64,000 nt of DNA, from positions 372,001 through 436,000 of the forward strand of contig NZ_QLYZ01000001.1 in the NCBI RefSeq assembly GCF_003350325.1, in the 5' to 3' direction. Under the pieces are notes generated by a model, which had not been told where the DNA came from, ran no database searches, and was given only the letters and a program-made list of their open reading frames with translations. Each line of letters opens with the position of its first letter. Positions within the stretch are counted from its first letter, which is position 1. This DNA comes from Vibrio rhodolitus. GTDB lineage: Bacteria; Pseudomonadota; Gammaproteobacteria; Enterobacterales; Vibrionaceae. Below are positions 48,830 to 56,841 of the stretch, piece after piece. Made by a program: the position numbers and the translations under genes.

Positions 48830-49010
48830 CAAATAACCACATAAGATTCAATGAATTGGCATACTATCATTTGACTCTCTCAGGCTATGTGACCTTTCAC
48901 ACAATGATGAAATACACAAATCCGAGTGTGAAAAAACATAATTGTGCTTACGATATTTGAGTATGACTATAAGCAGAGTTACGTACTGTATGCACATCTA
49001 GGGGACAATT
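48830..49010. promoter_or_regulatory. Divergent xylR / xylB regulatory region
   Basis: 181 bp with a dyad TGTGA-CCTT-TCACA at 48888-48901. The half-sites are those of CRP, but the spacer is 4 rather than 6 bases, so CRP binding is doubtful. An AGGGGACA ribosome binding site precedes xylB. Confidence 0.4.
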
Positions 49011-50462
49011 ATGTATCTCGGCATTGACTTAGGCACTTCCGGTATTAAAGCCGTCCTAATGACGGAGCAAGGGCATATTATCGCGAGTAAAACTGCCTCT
49101 CTCACCATTTCTCGCCCTAAAGAACTTTGGTCAGAACAAGATCCGCAAGAGTGGTGGCAAGCCACCTTACAAGTGATTGAACAACTTGCCAGTCAGCACA
49201 CGATGAGCGAAGTAAAAGCGATTGGGCTCTCTGGGCAAATGCATGGCGCAGTAACTCTGACAAGCAATGGCGACATTATTCGTCCAGCCATATTATGGAA
49301 TGACGGTCGCTGCCAAGCAGAGTGCCATGAGCTCGAGGAGATGGTCCCTACCAGTCGCGGTATCACTGGCAATATTATGATGCCGGGTTTTACCGCACCG
49401 AAAGTAAAGTGGCTGCAGCATCACGAACCAGAAAACTTTGCCAAAATCGCCATGGTACTACTGCCAAAAGACTACCTTCGTTTTCGCTTAACCGGTGACT
49501 ATGCGTCAGATCTTTCCGATTCTGCAGGCACCATGTGGTTAGACGTTGCTAAACGCGATTGGAGCGACGAAATACTTGCGGCATGTGGGTTATCTCGCGT
49601 CAACATGCCCAAACTGTATGAAGGCAACCAAGTTACCGGTTATTTAACACTAGAGCTCGCCAAACATTTGGGAATGGCGCAAGTTCCTGTTGTTGCCGGT
49701 GCTGGTGATAACGCTGCAGGCGCAATCGGCATGGGGATCATCAAATCAGGTCAGGCAATGCTCTCATTGGGTACTTCTGGTGTCTATTTTGCTGTCAACA
49801 ACCAATACTCAGCCAACCCCGAATCTGCGCTGCACAGTTTCTGCCATGCATTGCCAAATAGCTGGCATTTGATGTCGGTAATTTTGAGTGCGGCATCGTG
49901 CCTAGATTGGGTGGCAAAACTGACTCACTACGACAACGTCGCAGTCATGCTGGAGGATGTTGAAGCTCACGGTCAGTTCAACGAAAAGCTGGTGTTTTTG
50001 CCCTACCTATCTGGTGAGCGAACGCCGCACAACAACCCCAATGCTAAAGGGGTGTTCTTTGGTATGAGCCATGAAACGTCACGTGCCGATTTGGTGCTCG
50101 CGGTACTAGAGGGGGTGAGCTTTGCCTTTAAAGATGGCTTTGCCGCGATGGATCAAGCCGAGCTAGATACAGACGAAATCACTCTAATTGGCGGCGGCGC
50201 GAAAAGCGTGTTTTGGCGACAAATGCTCGCCAATATCACCGCAGCCACCCTAACCTACCGTGAAGGCGGTGATGTCGGTCCGGCTTTAGGCGCAGCAAGG
50301 CTCGCACAAGTTGGCGTTCACCCCGAAGCCAGCTTAGATGAGATATGCCCAAAACCGGAACTGCTGCAAATTCATAAGCCTGATGAAAAAACTTACCCAA
50401 GGTATCAAGCTAAATATCAACTATATCAACAACTTTATCAGCGCCTTCACGACATAATGTGA
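49011..50462 (+). CDS. xylB: Xylulokinase
   Basis: XylB phosphorylates D-xylulose to enter the pentose phosphate pathway. The 483-residue FGGY kinase begins MYLGIDLGTSGIKAVLM (phosphate loop 1). It has GLSGQMHGAVTL and ILWNDGRCQAEC for sugar binding, VVAGAGDNAAGAIGMG with the catalytic Asp, YLSGERTPHNNPNAKGVFFG, and LIGGGAKSVFWRQMLANI in the C-terminal ATP domain. Length matches E. coli (484). Confidence 0.96.
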   Translation: MYLGIDLGTSGIKAVLMTEQGHIIASKTASLTISRPKELWSEQDPQEWWQATLQVIEQLASQHTMSEVKAIGLSGQMHGAVTLTSNGDIIRPAILWNDGRCQAECHELEEMVPTSRGITGNIMMPGFTAPKVKWLQHHEPENFAKIAMVLLPKDYLRFRLTGDYASDLSDSAGTMWLDVAKRDWSDEILAACGLSRVNMPKLYEGNQVTGYLTLELAKHLGMAQVPVVAGAGDNAAGAIGMGIIKSGQAMLSLGTSGVYFAVNNQYSANPESALHSFCHALPNSWHLMSVILSAASCLDWVAKLTHYDNVAVMLEDVEAHGQFNEKLVFLPYLSGERTPHNNPNAKGVFFGMSHETSRADLVLAVLEGVSFAFKDGFAAMDQAELDTDEITLIGGGAKSVFWRQMLANITAATLTYREGGDVGPALGAARLAQVGVHPEASLDEICPKPELLQIHKPDEKTYPRYQAKYQLYQQLYQRLHDIM

Positions 50463-50580
50463 TAGCTAGATTCTAAATCATTGCTCCAAAGTGTTCACAG
50501 CAACCATTTTGACGGGCTGTGAACACTTCCCGCCTAATATCAAGCATGAAAAATCCCTATATTTCAGAGCTCTAGATTTG

Positions 50581-50597
50581 ATTCTCATTTTGAGAAT
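50581..50597 (+). promoter_or_regulatory. SypG-type enhancer dyad upstream of sypA
   Basis: ATTCTCA-TTT-TGAGAAT is a perfect 7-3-7 palindrome, 71 bases before the sigma-54-like promoter. TTCTCA-N3-TG agrees with the SypG-binding consensus I recall from V. fischeri. Confidence 0.75.
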
Positions 50598-50667
50598 GAG
50601 GTTGTTTCATTATAAGAACTAGCAAAAATACAAGCTTAAACCACTGTTTTATAAGAAAAATAAATAT

Positions 50668-50683
50668 TGGCACGTTACATGAA
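50668..50683 (+). promoter_or_regulatory. Sigma-54-like promoter of sypA
   Basis: TGGCACG-TTAC-ATGAA: the -24 box is perfect and the -12 box (ATGAA) departs from TTGCA. It lies 29 bases before the sypA ATG and matches the box before sypM in nearly every position. Confidence 0.65.
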
Positions 50684-50712
50684 TTGTCCTTGAAAAACCG
50701 AGGAGTACGATC

Positions 50713-51033
50713 ATGGAACTACACAAAATCGAAACCAATGGCGAGACACTAACACTCATCATCAATGGCGATCTGGATGCAGCAGGGAGCCGCAGCGCGC
50801 AACCTCAAATCGACGATGTAATTGCAAATCAAAGCCATAACGAAGTGAAAGTCGACTTTAGAAACGTCCAATTTCTTGATCCATCCGGTGTTGGTGCACT
50901 AGTTTATTTATATAAGAGACTAGTTGAAAAGCAACGCAGCATGAGAATCGAACACGTCACTGGGCAACCTTTAGAAATCATTAGCCTACTACGTATTGAT
51001 CAAGCGATTCCCGTGAACTCTCATGATTCATAA
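50713..51033 (+). CDS. sypA: STAS-domain regulator SypA
   Basis: SypA of V. fischeri is a 106-ish-residue STAS protein required for biofilm; its phosphorylation on a Ser by SypE turns it off. This 106-residue homologue is a single STAS domain resembling anti-sigma-factor antagonists, with the phosphorylatable Ser58 in FLDPSGVGALVYLYKRL. ACCGAGGAG precedes the ATG. The gene opens the locus behind a sigma-54-type promoter. No SypE kinase/phosphatase is encoded in the window, so how Ser58 is controlled is open. Confidence 0.88.
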   Translation: MELHKIETNGETLTLIINGDLDAAGSRSAQPQIDDVIANQSHNEVKVDFRNVQFLDPSGVGALVYLYKRLVEKQRSMRIEHVTGQPLEIISLLRIDQAIPVNSHDS

Positions 51034-51051
51034 CTATAAAAGGCAGTCAGC

Positions 51052-51963
51052 ATGGTTGGTGACCCCAAATTACAGGAATATGGACATACACAAGCTCAAA
51101 AACTAAACATTACCCAAGCACCATTATTTGGCTCAATGTCGTTTTTGAGCATATTGATTCTCGTTTTTGTACTGCAAGGTTGTACAAGTTATCCGCCTGA
51201 AGGTCGTGGTGGTCTTGCCGAGCAGCATATTGACAATAGTTTCGCGCCCGTGATGCCAGATGAGCCGCTCGGTCCTGAACACGGATTGCGCTTTGACTGG
51301 CAATTAACCAAACTTCACTTAGATTCATTGATCCGTGAGGGTGCACGCTGGTGCTTCCCTGCTGCAGTTGTGCAAGCTTTGGAAAAACAAAATCGCATTG
51401 CGCGCGAACTAGATGGTGGTCTTCTGCTCGATGCCGCCAACGATTTAGTCATTCAGCGTAAGCGACTTGGTGAGCTTGAACGTCAACTTGATTATGTTAC
51501 CTCGCAAGCCAATTGCGTTCCGCCGTTAAACGAAAACTCCTTCCGCGCGCAACTCGCTGTAGTCGATCAACTGTTCGACTTACTCAATGTTGATAATCAG
51601 TTTGCCTTTAACTCAACTGAGGTAAATCCAAAGTATATGGGGCATTTAGCGCGAGCGGCTAATATCTTGCGTGATAATCCTTCGCTAAACCTGTCGATAA
51701 CTGGTCATGCTGATGCGCAAGGCGACCCTCAATACAACCAAAAGCTCGCCATGGGACGAGCCAAACAAGTGCAGCGCTATTTGATCATTTTCGGTCTAGA
51801 GCCCAATCGCATGACTACCCAGTCTTTGGGTGATTCGCTGCCACTTTACGAGGGGGTTAGTGATGGCGTTAGGCTAACCAATCGCCGCGTCAGCATTGAA
51901 GTTATTGCAACCGAAGAGTTTGCCGAGCAAAGACTGCAAGGAGGCTATCATGACAATAATTAA
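51052..51963 (+). CDS. sypB: OmpA-family lipoprotein SypB
   Basis: A 303-residue protein with a hydrophobic segment and lipobox-like VLQG-Cys44. From ATG 51052 (AAGG upstream) there is an unusually long N-region of about 28 residues before it; ATG 51136 would shorten this but has no binding site. A helical middle part (about 80-170) leads to a C-terminal OmpA peptidoglycan-binding domain (FAFNSTEVNPKYMGHL, LSITGHADAQGDPQYNQKLAMGRA, LTNRRVSIEV). In syp loci it is thought to help export. It overlaps sypC by 14 bases. Confidence 0.85.
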   Translation: MVGDPKLQEYGHTQAQKLNITQAPLFGSMSFLSILILVFVLQGCTSYPPEGRGGLAEQHIDNSFAPVMPDEPLGPEHGLRFDWQLTKLHLDSLIREGARWCFPAAVVQALEKQNRIARELDGGLLLDAANDLVIQRKRLGELERQLDYVTSQANCVPPLNENSFRAQLAVVDQLFDLLNVDNQFAFNSTEVNPKYMGHLARAANILRDNPSLNLSITGHADAQGDPQYNQKLAMGRAKQVQRYLIIFGLEPNRMTTQSLGDSLPLYEGVSDGVRLTNRRVSIEVIATEEFAEQRLQGGYHDNN

Positions 51964-54058
51964 ACGCTTGCTGTTAATCATGTTTCTCGCGTTTTCATCG
52001 TCCGCCTTTGCGACTCAAGAAGCGATCGAGGCAGAACGTGTGCAAATCGGCGACCTGATTCAGATTAACCTACCCGGCGAAGAGAGCCTCAACCGCGGTT
52101 TTCAAGTTGATAAACGCGGACGAATCGAACTGCCCGAAGTCGGCACCATTTACGTTGCGGGTTACTCCGAAGAGCAGCTCAGCGAAGCTGTACTCGCAGC
52201 GCTTAAAGCCGTTTTTCGCGATCTCTCATCAGCCTCGGTTTACATCGCCGAGCAGCAGCTTTTCATCTCAGTACAGGGTTATGTAGACTCACCCGGTGAA
52301 TATACTCTGCCGAAAAGTGCAAATATCCAAACCGCGCTGCATGCCGCCGGAGGCTTACGCTCTGGTGCCCAGCTTAATAATATGATGGTCAAGCGCGGCA
52401 ACGAAAAAATCCCATTTAACTACAAAGCATTTTTAGACAGTGGTGACGAAGCCTTGTTACCGGAGCTGCGCTCTCTCGACAGTATCTTTGTTCCTGCCTC
52501 TCCTTTAGTTGGCAATATCGAGCAGCAATTTGACGCAGCAAAACAAGCCAATGCTGGTGATAGTGCTGACAGTCGCACCGCAATCAAAGTGTTTGGTGAG
52601 GTCAACGCGCCCGGCTCATTTACCTACAAACCTGATGCAAACTTAGTGGATATCATCATGCGCGCTGGCGGCGTTACTCGTTACGCTTCTGTTGAGCAAA
52701 TCCGCGTGATCAGTAATAACATGCCTAAACTGTTTAACCTAAAACGCTACTTAGACTCTGGCGATGTTAGCCTGCTGCCACCTCTTTCCGAAGGCACCAC
52801 GATTTTTGTTCCCAAACAAGAAGAAGAGATCCGTGCCGGTGGCAATGTGGTGTACATCATGGGTGAAGTAGCCAGCCCAGGCGCTTATGAAGGCAGCCAA
52901 GGCGCCTCATTCATGGATATTCTGGCTAATGCTGGTGGTCCGACGCGTTATGCAGAATCGCGCCAAATACGTTTAATCAAAGCCAACGGCTCCGTGGTTA
53001 AGTTTGACTTAACCGCGTACACCGAAGGATTAACCGGCACAAAACCACCACGCATCGCCTCGGGAGATGCCATCTTTGTCCCAGAAAAAACCGATTTTAA
53101 CGAAAAATCATGGCTGAAAATTGCTCCAGATCGTGCGGTAAAAGTGATTGGCGAAGTGATCCGCCCTGGACGAGTCGAATGGTCAGATGAAATGGATTTT
53201 ATGGATTTACTTGCCCATGTTGGTGGTCCAAGTCTGCGCGCCGATACAACTAAAATTGAAGTAGTTAATGGCAGCGGCAAGCTCATCACTTTCAATCTTG
53301 ATGAGTTTATCCGAAACGGTGCTCCGCCAAGCGAATTACCCCCTGTCGCCGCTGGCACGATTATTCGCGTCCATGATCTGCCGCAAGATCCGTCAGACAA
53401 CAAGTCTCAATGGGTTCGTCAAAGCTCGGATGCCTCAATCTACGTGTTTGGTCAGGTCAATGCACCCGGTCGCTATCGATTTACTGAAGACATGCACTTT
53501 CTCGACATTCTCTCTGCTGCTGACGGTCCAACCAAAGAAGCCGATATTCATAACATACGAGTGACTCATCGCGACAAGAGCTATGCGCAAGTCAGCAAGC
53601 TTAATCTCTCACTCTACTTTGAAACCGGCGATGAATCTTTGCTACCAAAAGTGACGATGGGCGACACAATTTATATCCCAGAAAAAGATAAAATCTGGTT
53701 AGACCGCTCGAAAGAATCCACGGTGCGAATTTTGGGGGCGATTAACAAGCCGGGCCGCTATGTGTTCAACGACAACATGACAATTTTAGATATCATGGCC
53801 GAAGCTGGCGGTCCTAGTGACAACGCTTATGTAGAAAAAATCACGGTGGTCAATATGTCCTGTTGCCAAGGGCAAGCTCGCACCTTCGATTTGGTTGAAT
53901 TTAGTAAGTCGGCCAACATCTATCAACTGCCCGTATTAAGAGCTGGAGATACTATCTACATCCCAGATCGCCGAGATAGCTTCTTAGAAAAAGCGCGCGT
54001 CGGATTGGAAGATATCCTGCGCTTAACAACCACGATTGTTCTGATTGGAGCCTTGTGA
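51950..54058 (+). CDS. sypC: Polysaccharide export protein SypC (Wza-like, multi-SLBB)
   Basis: The 702-residue outer-membrane export protein starts at ATG 51950, with AAGGAGG 5 bases upstream; the longer frame from 51896 lacks a site. Signal peptide ends SSSAFA. A Poly_export domain (about 25-110: RVQIGDLIQINLPGEESLNRGFQVDKRGRIELPEVGTI) is followed by six SLBB-type repeats, each with a G-x-V-x-x-PG-x-Y and D-x-x-x-x-AGG core (VQGYVDSPGEY, FGEVNAPGSF, MGEVASPGAY, IGEVIRPGRV, FGQVNAPGRY, LGAINKPGRY). A short hydrophobic C-terminal helix ends it. Confidence 0.9.
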   Translation: MTIIKRLLLIMFLAFSSSAFATQEAIEAERVQIGDLIQINLPGEESLNRGFQVDKRGRIELPEVGTIYVAGYSEEQLSEAVLAALKAVFRDLSSASVYIAEQQLFISVQGYVDSPGEYTLPKSANIQTALHAAGGLRSGAQLNNMMVKRGNEKIPFNYKAFLDSGDEALLPELRSLDSIFVPASPLVGNIEQQFDAAKQANAGDSADSRTAIKVFGEVNAPGSFTYKPDANLVDIIMRAGGVTRYASVEQIRVISNNMPKLFNLKRYLDSGDVSLLPPLSEGTTIFVPKQEEEIRAGGNVVYIMGEVASPGAYEGSQGASFMDILANAGGPTRYAESRQIRLIKANGSVVKFDLTAYTEGLTGTKPPRIASGDAIFVPEKTDFNEKSWLKIAPDRAVKVIGEVIRPGRVEWSDEMDFMDLLAHVGGPSLRADTTKIEVVNGSGKLITFNLDEFIRNGAPPSELPPVAAGTIIRVHDLPQDPSDNKSQWVRQSSDASIYVFGQVNAPGRYRFTEDMHFLDILSAADGPTKEADIHNIRVTHRDKSYAQVSKLNLSLYFETGDESLLPKVTMGDTIYIPEKDKIWLDRSKESTVRILGAINKPGRYVFNDNMTILDIMAEAGGPSDNAYVEKITVVNMSCCQGQARTFDLVEFSKSANIYQLPVLRAGDTIYIPDRRDSFLEKARVGLEDILRLTTTIVLIGAL

Positions 54059-54762
54059 TGATCCCTGCAACTCTCAATGAAATCGAACAAATATTCCTTG
54101 CCGCAGAAGCTAAACAAGCGCGCTCACTATGCGTCACCAGCAGTCATTCAGGTGACGGTGTCACCTCTACAGCGACCGCACTAGCAGAGCGTTTCTTATT
54201 GGCAGGATTCTCGACTCTGCTCGTTGACCTTAATTTGTTTAAGCCCGGATACGACGTCATCAGTCAGTTTGATAACACAGACAAACAGAGTGAGCCAAAA
54301 AGCATCCAATGGCTGCAGCCAAAGCTGGGCGAGCAACTTTTTACAGGCATCACCTTACCCAATCACCCAACAGTGATGGTTAACTTTCGTAACCCAAACT
54401 ACTTGAAACAACAGATTGAGAATTGGCTTGAGCAATTTGACCGAGTAGTGATTGATACCTCTCCATTGCTACAAAATAACCGAGGCAACATCCCTGCTCA
54501 AAGTGTCGCTAGTGCCTGCCAATACACGGTGCTCGTGGTACTCGGCGGAGAAACCAGCCAAGGCAGCCTGCTCGCTTCTCACGAGCTTTTACAACGTGCA
54601 GAAGCCAAAGTATTGGGTGTCGTTCTCAATAATATGACTCAGCGTTCTCTGGGTGAAGAAATAGTGCGCGAGCTCAATCGTTGCCAATTTATTCCCAGTA
54701 AGCTGCGCCACAAGCTCACTAAACGCTTACTCAACAATGAGTGGCTATCTCATATCGCATAG
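54058..54762 (+). CDS. sypD: SypD, CpsD-like nucleotide-binding protein with altered Walker motifs
   Basis: The protein is 234 residues from ATG 54058, GGAG 7 bases upstream; the GTG one codon earlier is less likely. It resembles the cytoplasmic domain of bacterial tyrosine kinases controlling chain length. Walker A reads TSSHSGDGVTST, with Val where the invariant Lys of GKS/T belongs. Walker A' reads LLVDLNLFKPG, where DxDxR is expected. Walker B VVIDTSPLL is normal. The C-terminus has no tyrosine cluster. Kinase activity is therefore doubtful and a structural role possible. The start overlaps the sypC stop (TGATG). Confidence 0.82.
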   Translation: MIPATLNEIEQIFLAAEAKQARSLCVTSSHSGDGVTSTATALAERFLLAGFSTLLVDLNLFKPGYDVISQFDNTDKQSEPKSIQWLQPKLGEQLFTGITLPNHPTVMVNFRNPNYLKQQIENWLEQFDRVVIDTSPLLQNNRGNIPAQSVASACQYTVLVVLGGETSQGSLLASHELLQRAEAKVLGVVLNNMTQRSLGEEIVRELNRCQFIPSKLRHKLTKRLLNNEWLSHIA

Positions 54763-54892
54763 CTTGGTAAGACTAAACTAACGATCAACAACACAATTAG
54801 AGCTTTTGACTACAACTACCTGAATAAACTAATCTATTCTTAATTCATAGCGAAGACGAAAGTGAGTTGGGATAAAGATCAAGGAGGACACT

Positions 54893-55249
54893 GTGGACAT
54901 TGAACTTGTTGATGAAGCGATTATCCAACAAATGATTGAAGACACCGATAGCGAAGTGATGCCAATGTTAATTGACCATTACATTGAAGAAACTCGTCAC
55001 CGAACCGATCTACTTGATCAAGCATTTACTGATAAAGACTTCGAGGTGATTAAATTTGAAAGTCATACTCTAGGCAGTACCTCGCTTGCCCTAGGTAACC
55101 GTGTGTTATCAAGTTTAGCGCGCAAGATCGAACATTTATGCGTCACCGAACAACTAGAAACAGTATTGACCTATCACCAAGAACTTTTGCAGGTTGTAAA
55201 ACACTCAATTGAGGCATTACAACATCGCAAAGAAATGGGATTTAGCTAA
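54893..55249 (+). CDS. Stand-alone histidine phosphotransfer (Hpt) protein in the sypE-sypF position
   Basis: The 118-residue protein is a single Hpt domain and nothing else. The phospho-accepting His58 is in FESHTLGSTSLALGN, which fits the Hpt pattern AHxLKGSAxxLG with the Lys-Gly step changed. Helices typical of the four-helix bundle surround it. The start is GTG, with AGGAGG 5 bases upstream. In V. fischeri this place between sypD and sypG holds sypE and the hybrid kinase sypF, whose Hpt domain feeds SypG. Here only the Hpt part is present, so an unlinked sensor kinase must supply phosphate (inference). Confidence 0.87.
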   Translation: MDIELVDEAIIQQMIEDTDSEVMPMLIDHYIEETRHRTDLLDQAFTDKDFEVIKFESHTLGSTSLALGNRVLSSLARKIEHLCVTEQLETVLTYHQELLQVVKHSIEALQHRKEMGFS

Positions 55250-55290
55250 AAACAAAAACAACGCGACAACGTCATACAAGGATGTATCTA

Positions 55291-56841
55291 ATGAAACCTA
55301 AAGTGCTTCTGATAGAAGATTCAACGTCACTGGCAATACTGTACAAACAGTATGTCAAAGATGAGCCTTATGATCTTTTTCATGTTGAGACCGGGCAGGA
55401 AGCAAAAGCGTTTATCGAACGTAACATGCCGGAACTGGTGATATTAGATCTAAAATTGCCCGATATGGATGGCGAAGAAATCCTCGATTGGATTGTGGAA
55501 AACCAATTGAGCACTTCAGTGATTGTTGCGACTGCGCATGGCTCAGTCAATGTTGCGGTTCAACTCCTGCAAAAAGGTGCCAAAGACTTTCTCGAAAAGC
55601 CCATCAAGTCTGACCGATTAAAAACCTCGATCAATTTGCACCTCCAGCGAACCAAGCTTGAGAACCTTGTTGATGATATGCAGAACAAGTTTGACCGCCA
55701 ACGTTTCCGTGGATTTATCGGCGGCAGCATTGCGATGCAAGGTTTATACAAAATTATCGACTCGGTGGCACCTACCTCAGCCAGTGTGTTTATTATTGGT
55801 GAGAGTGGTACAGGTAAAGAAGTGTGTGCCAATGCCATTCATAAAGAGAGCCGCAGAGGTGATAAACCTTTTGTCGCGATTAACTGTGGCGCAATCCCGA
55901 AAGATTTAATGGAAAGTGAGATTTTTGGGCATGTCAAAGGCGCATTTACTGGCGCAACCACCGATCGTAAAGGTGCAGCAAGCCAAGCCGATGGCGGCAC
56001 CCTATTCCTTGATGAGCTGTGTGAGATGGACTTAGAGATGCAGAAAAAGCTTCTGCGTTTTTTGCAAACAGGCACCTTCACACCACTTGGCGCATCCAAA
56101 GAACAAAAGGTTGATATTCGTATCATTTGCGCCACCAACCGAGACCCACTACAAGAAGTCGAAGAAGGACGTTTTAGAGAAGATCTCTACTACCGCGTTC
56201 ATGTTGTTCCAATCGAAATGCCGCCACTGCGTGAACGAGGCAACGACATCACTGTTTTGGCCAAACACTTCTTGCAGCAATATGCCAAGGAGGATGGTAA
56301 GTCATTCCGCACCATCGCCAAAGATGCAGAGAGCTTACTCAAACGCTATAACTGGCCCGGTAATGTTCGTCAGTTGCAAAATATCATTCGCAACATCGTG
56401 GTCCTTAATGAAGACAGTAAACTAAAAGCAGAACATTTACCTGCTCAAGTAACGCAGCAGCGAACAGCTAAAAGAGCAACAGCTGCACAGCAAACCCAGC
56501 CATCAATGGGAACAGTTGGTCACGTATCGAAATCCTCGATAGCCGCAAGTAGTGAATTGGCAGCAAGCAATGAAGTGAATAATGCTTCAACCAATCAGGA
56601 AAACCATACTGAGACTGGTCAATTAGCAGCAACTCCATTAGCTACCAACCCTGCTGCAACCAGTAAAGATGTCGTCATTCGCCCAATGTGGCAAATCGAA
56701 AGAGAAGCCATTCAACAAGCCATCGAATACTGTGACGGCAACGTGATCAACGCGGCAGTACTACTAGAACTTAGCCCTTCGACCGTGTACCGCAAAAAGC
56801 AGGCTTGGGAAGCCGAAGATGAGCAAAACTTCGTGCAATGA
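55291..56841 (+). CDS. sypG: Sigma-54-dependent response regulator SypG
   Basis: The protein is 516 residues from ATG 55291 (AAGGA 8 bases upstream). An N-terminal receiver domain carries phospho-Asp53 (ILDLKLPDMDGEE), the same number as in V. fischeri SypG. An AAA+ domain (about 140-375) has Walker A GESGTGKE, the sigma-54 contact loop GAFTGA and Walker B GGTLFLDELCEMD. A C-terminal Fis-type helix-turn-helix (GNVINAAVLLELSPSTVYRKKQAW) binds enhancers. A 75-residue Gln/Thr/Ala/Ser/Asn-rich linker lies between the last two. It should activate the three sigma-54-type promoters of this locus. It overlaps sypH by 23 bases. Confidence 0.95.
   Translation: MKPKVLLIEDSTSLAILYKQYVKDEPYDLFHVETGQEAKAFIERNMPELVILDLKLPDMDGEEILDWIVENQLSTSVIVATAHGSVNVAVQLLQKGAKDFLEKPIKSDRLKTSINLHLQRTKLENLVDDMQNKFDRQRFRGFIGGSIAMQGLYKIIDSVAPTSASVFIIGESGTGKEVCANAIHKESRRGDKPFVAINCGAIPKDLMESEIFGHVKGAFTGATTDRKGAASQADGGTLFLDELCEMDLEMQKKLLRFLQTGTFTPLGASKEQKVDIRIICATNRDPLQEVEEGRFREDLYYRVHVVPIEMPPLRERGNDITVLAKHFLQQYAKEDGKSFRTIAKDAESLLKRYNWPGNVRQLQNIIRNIVVLNEDSKLKAEHLPAQVTQQRTAKRATAAQQTQPSMGTVGHVSKSSIAASSELAASNEVNNASTNQENHTETGQLAATPLATNPAATSKDVVIRPMWQIEREAIQQAIEYCDGNVINAAVLLELSPSTVYRKKQAWEAEDEQNFVQ

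Noticed and set aside
48888..48901. CRP site in the xylR-xylB region
   Set aside because: The half-sites match but the spacer is 4 bases, not 6. It is reported only as a dyad of unknown factor.
51896..51949. Longer sypC start at 51896
   Set aside because: It would lie deep in sypB without a binding site, while ATG 51950 has AAGGAGG and begins a signal peptide.
55560..56425. Open frames in other registers inside sypG
   Set aside because: They are shadows of a gene with clear domains; none has a binding site or a recognisable product.
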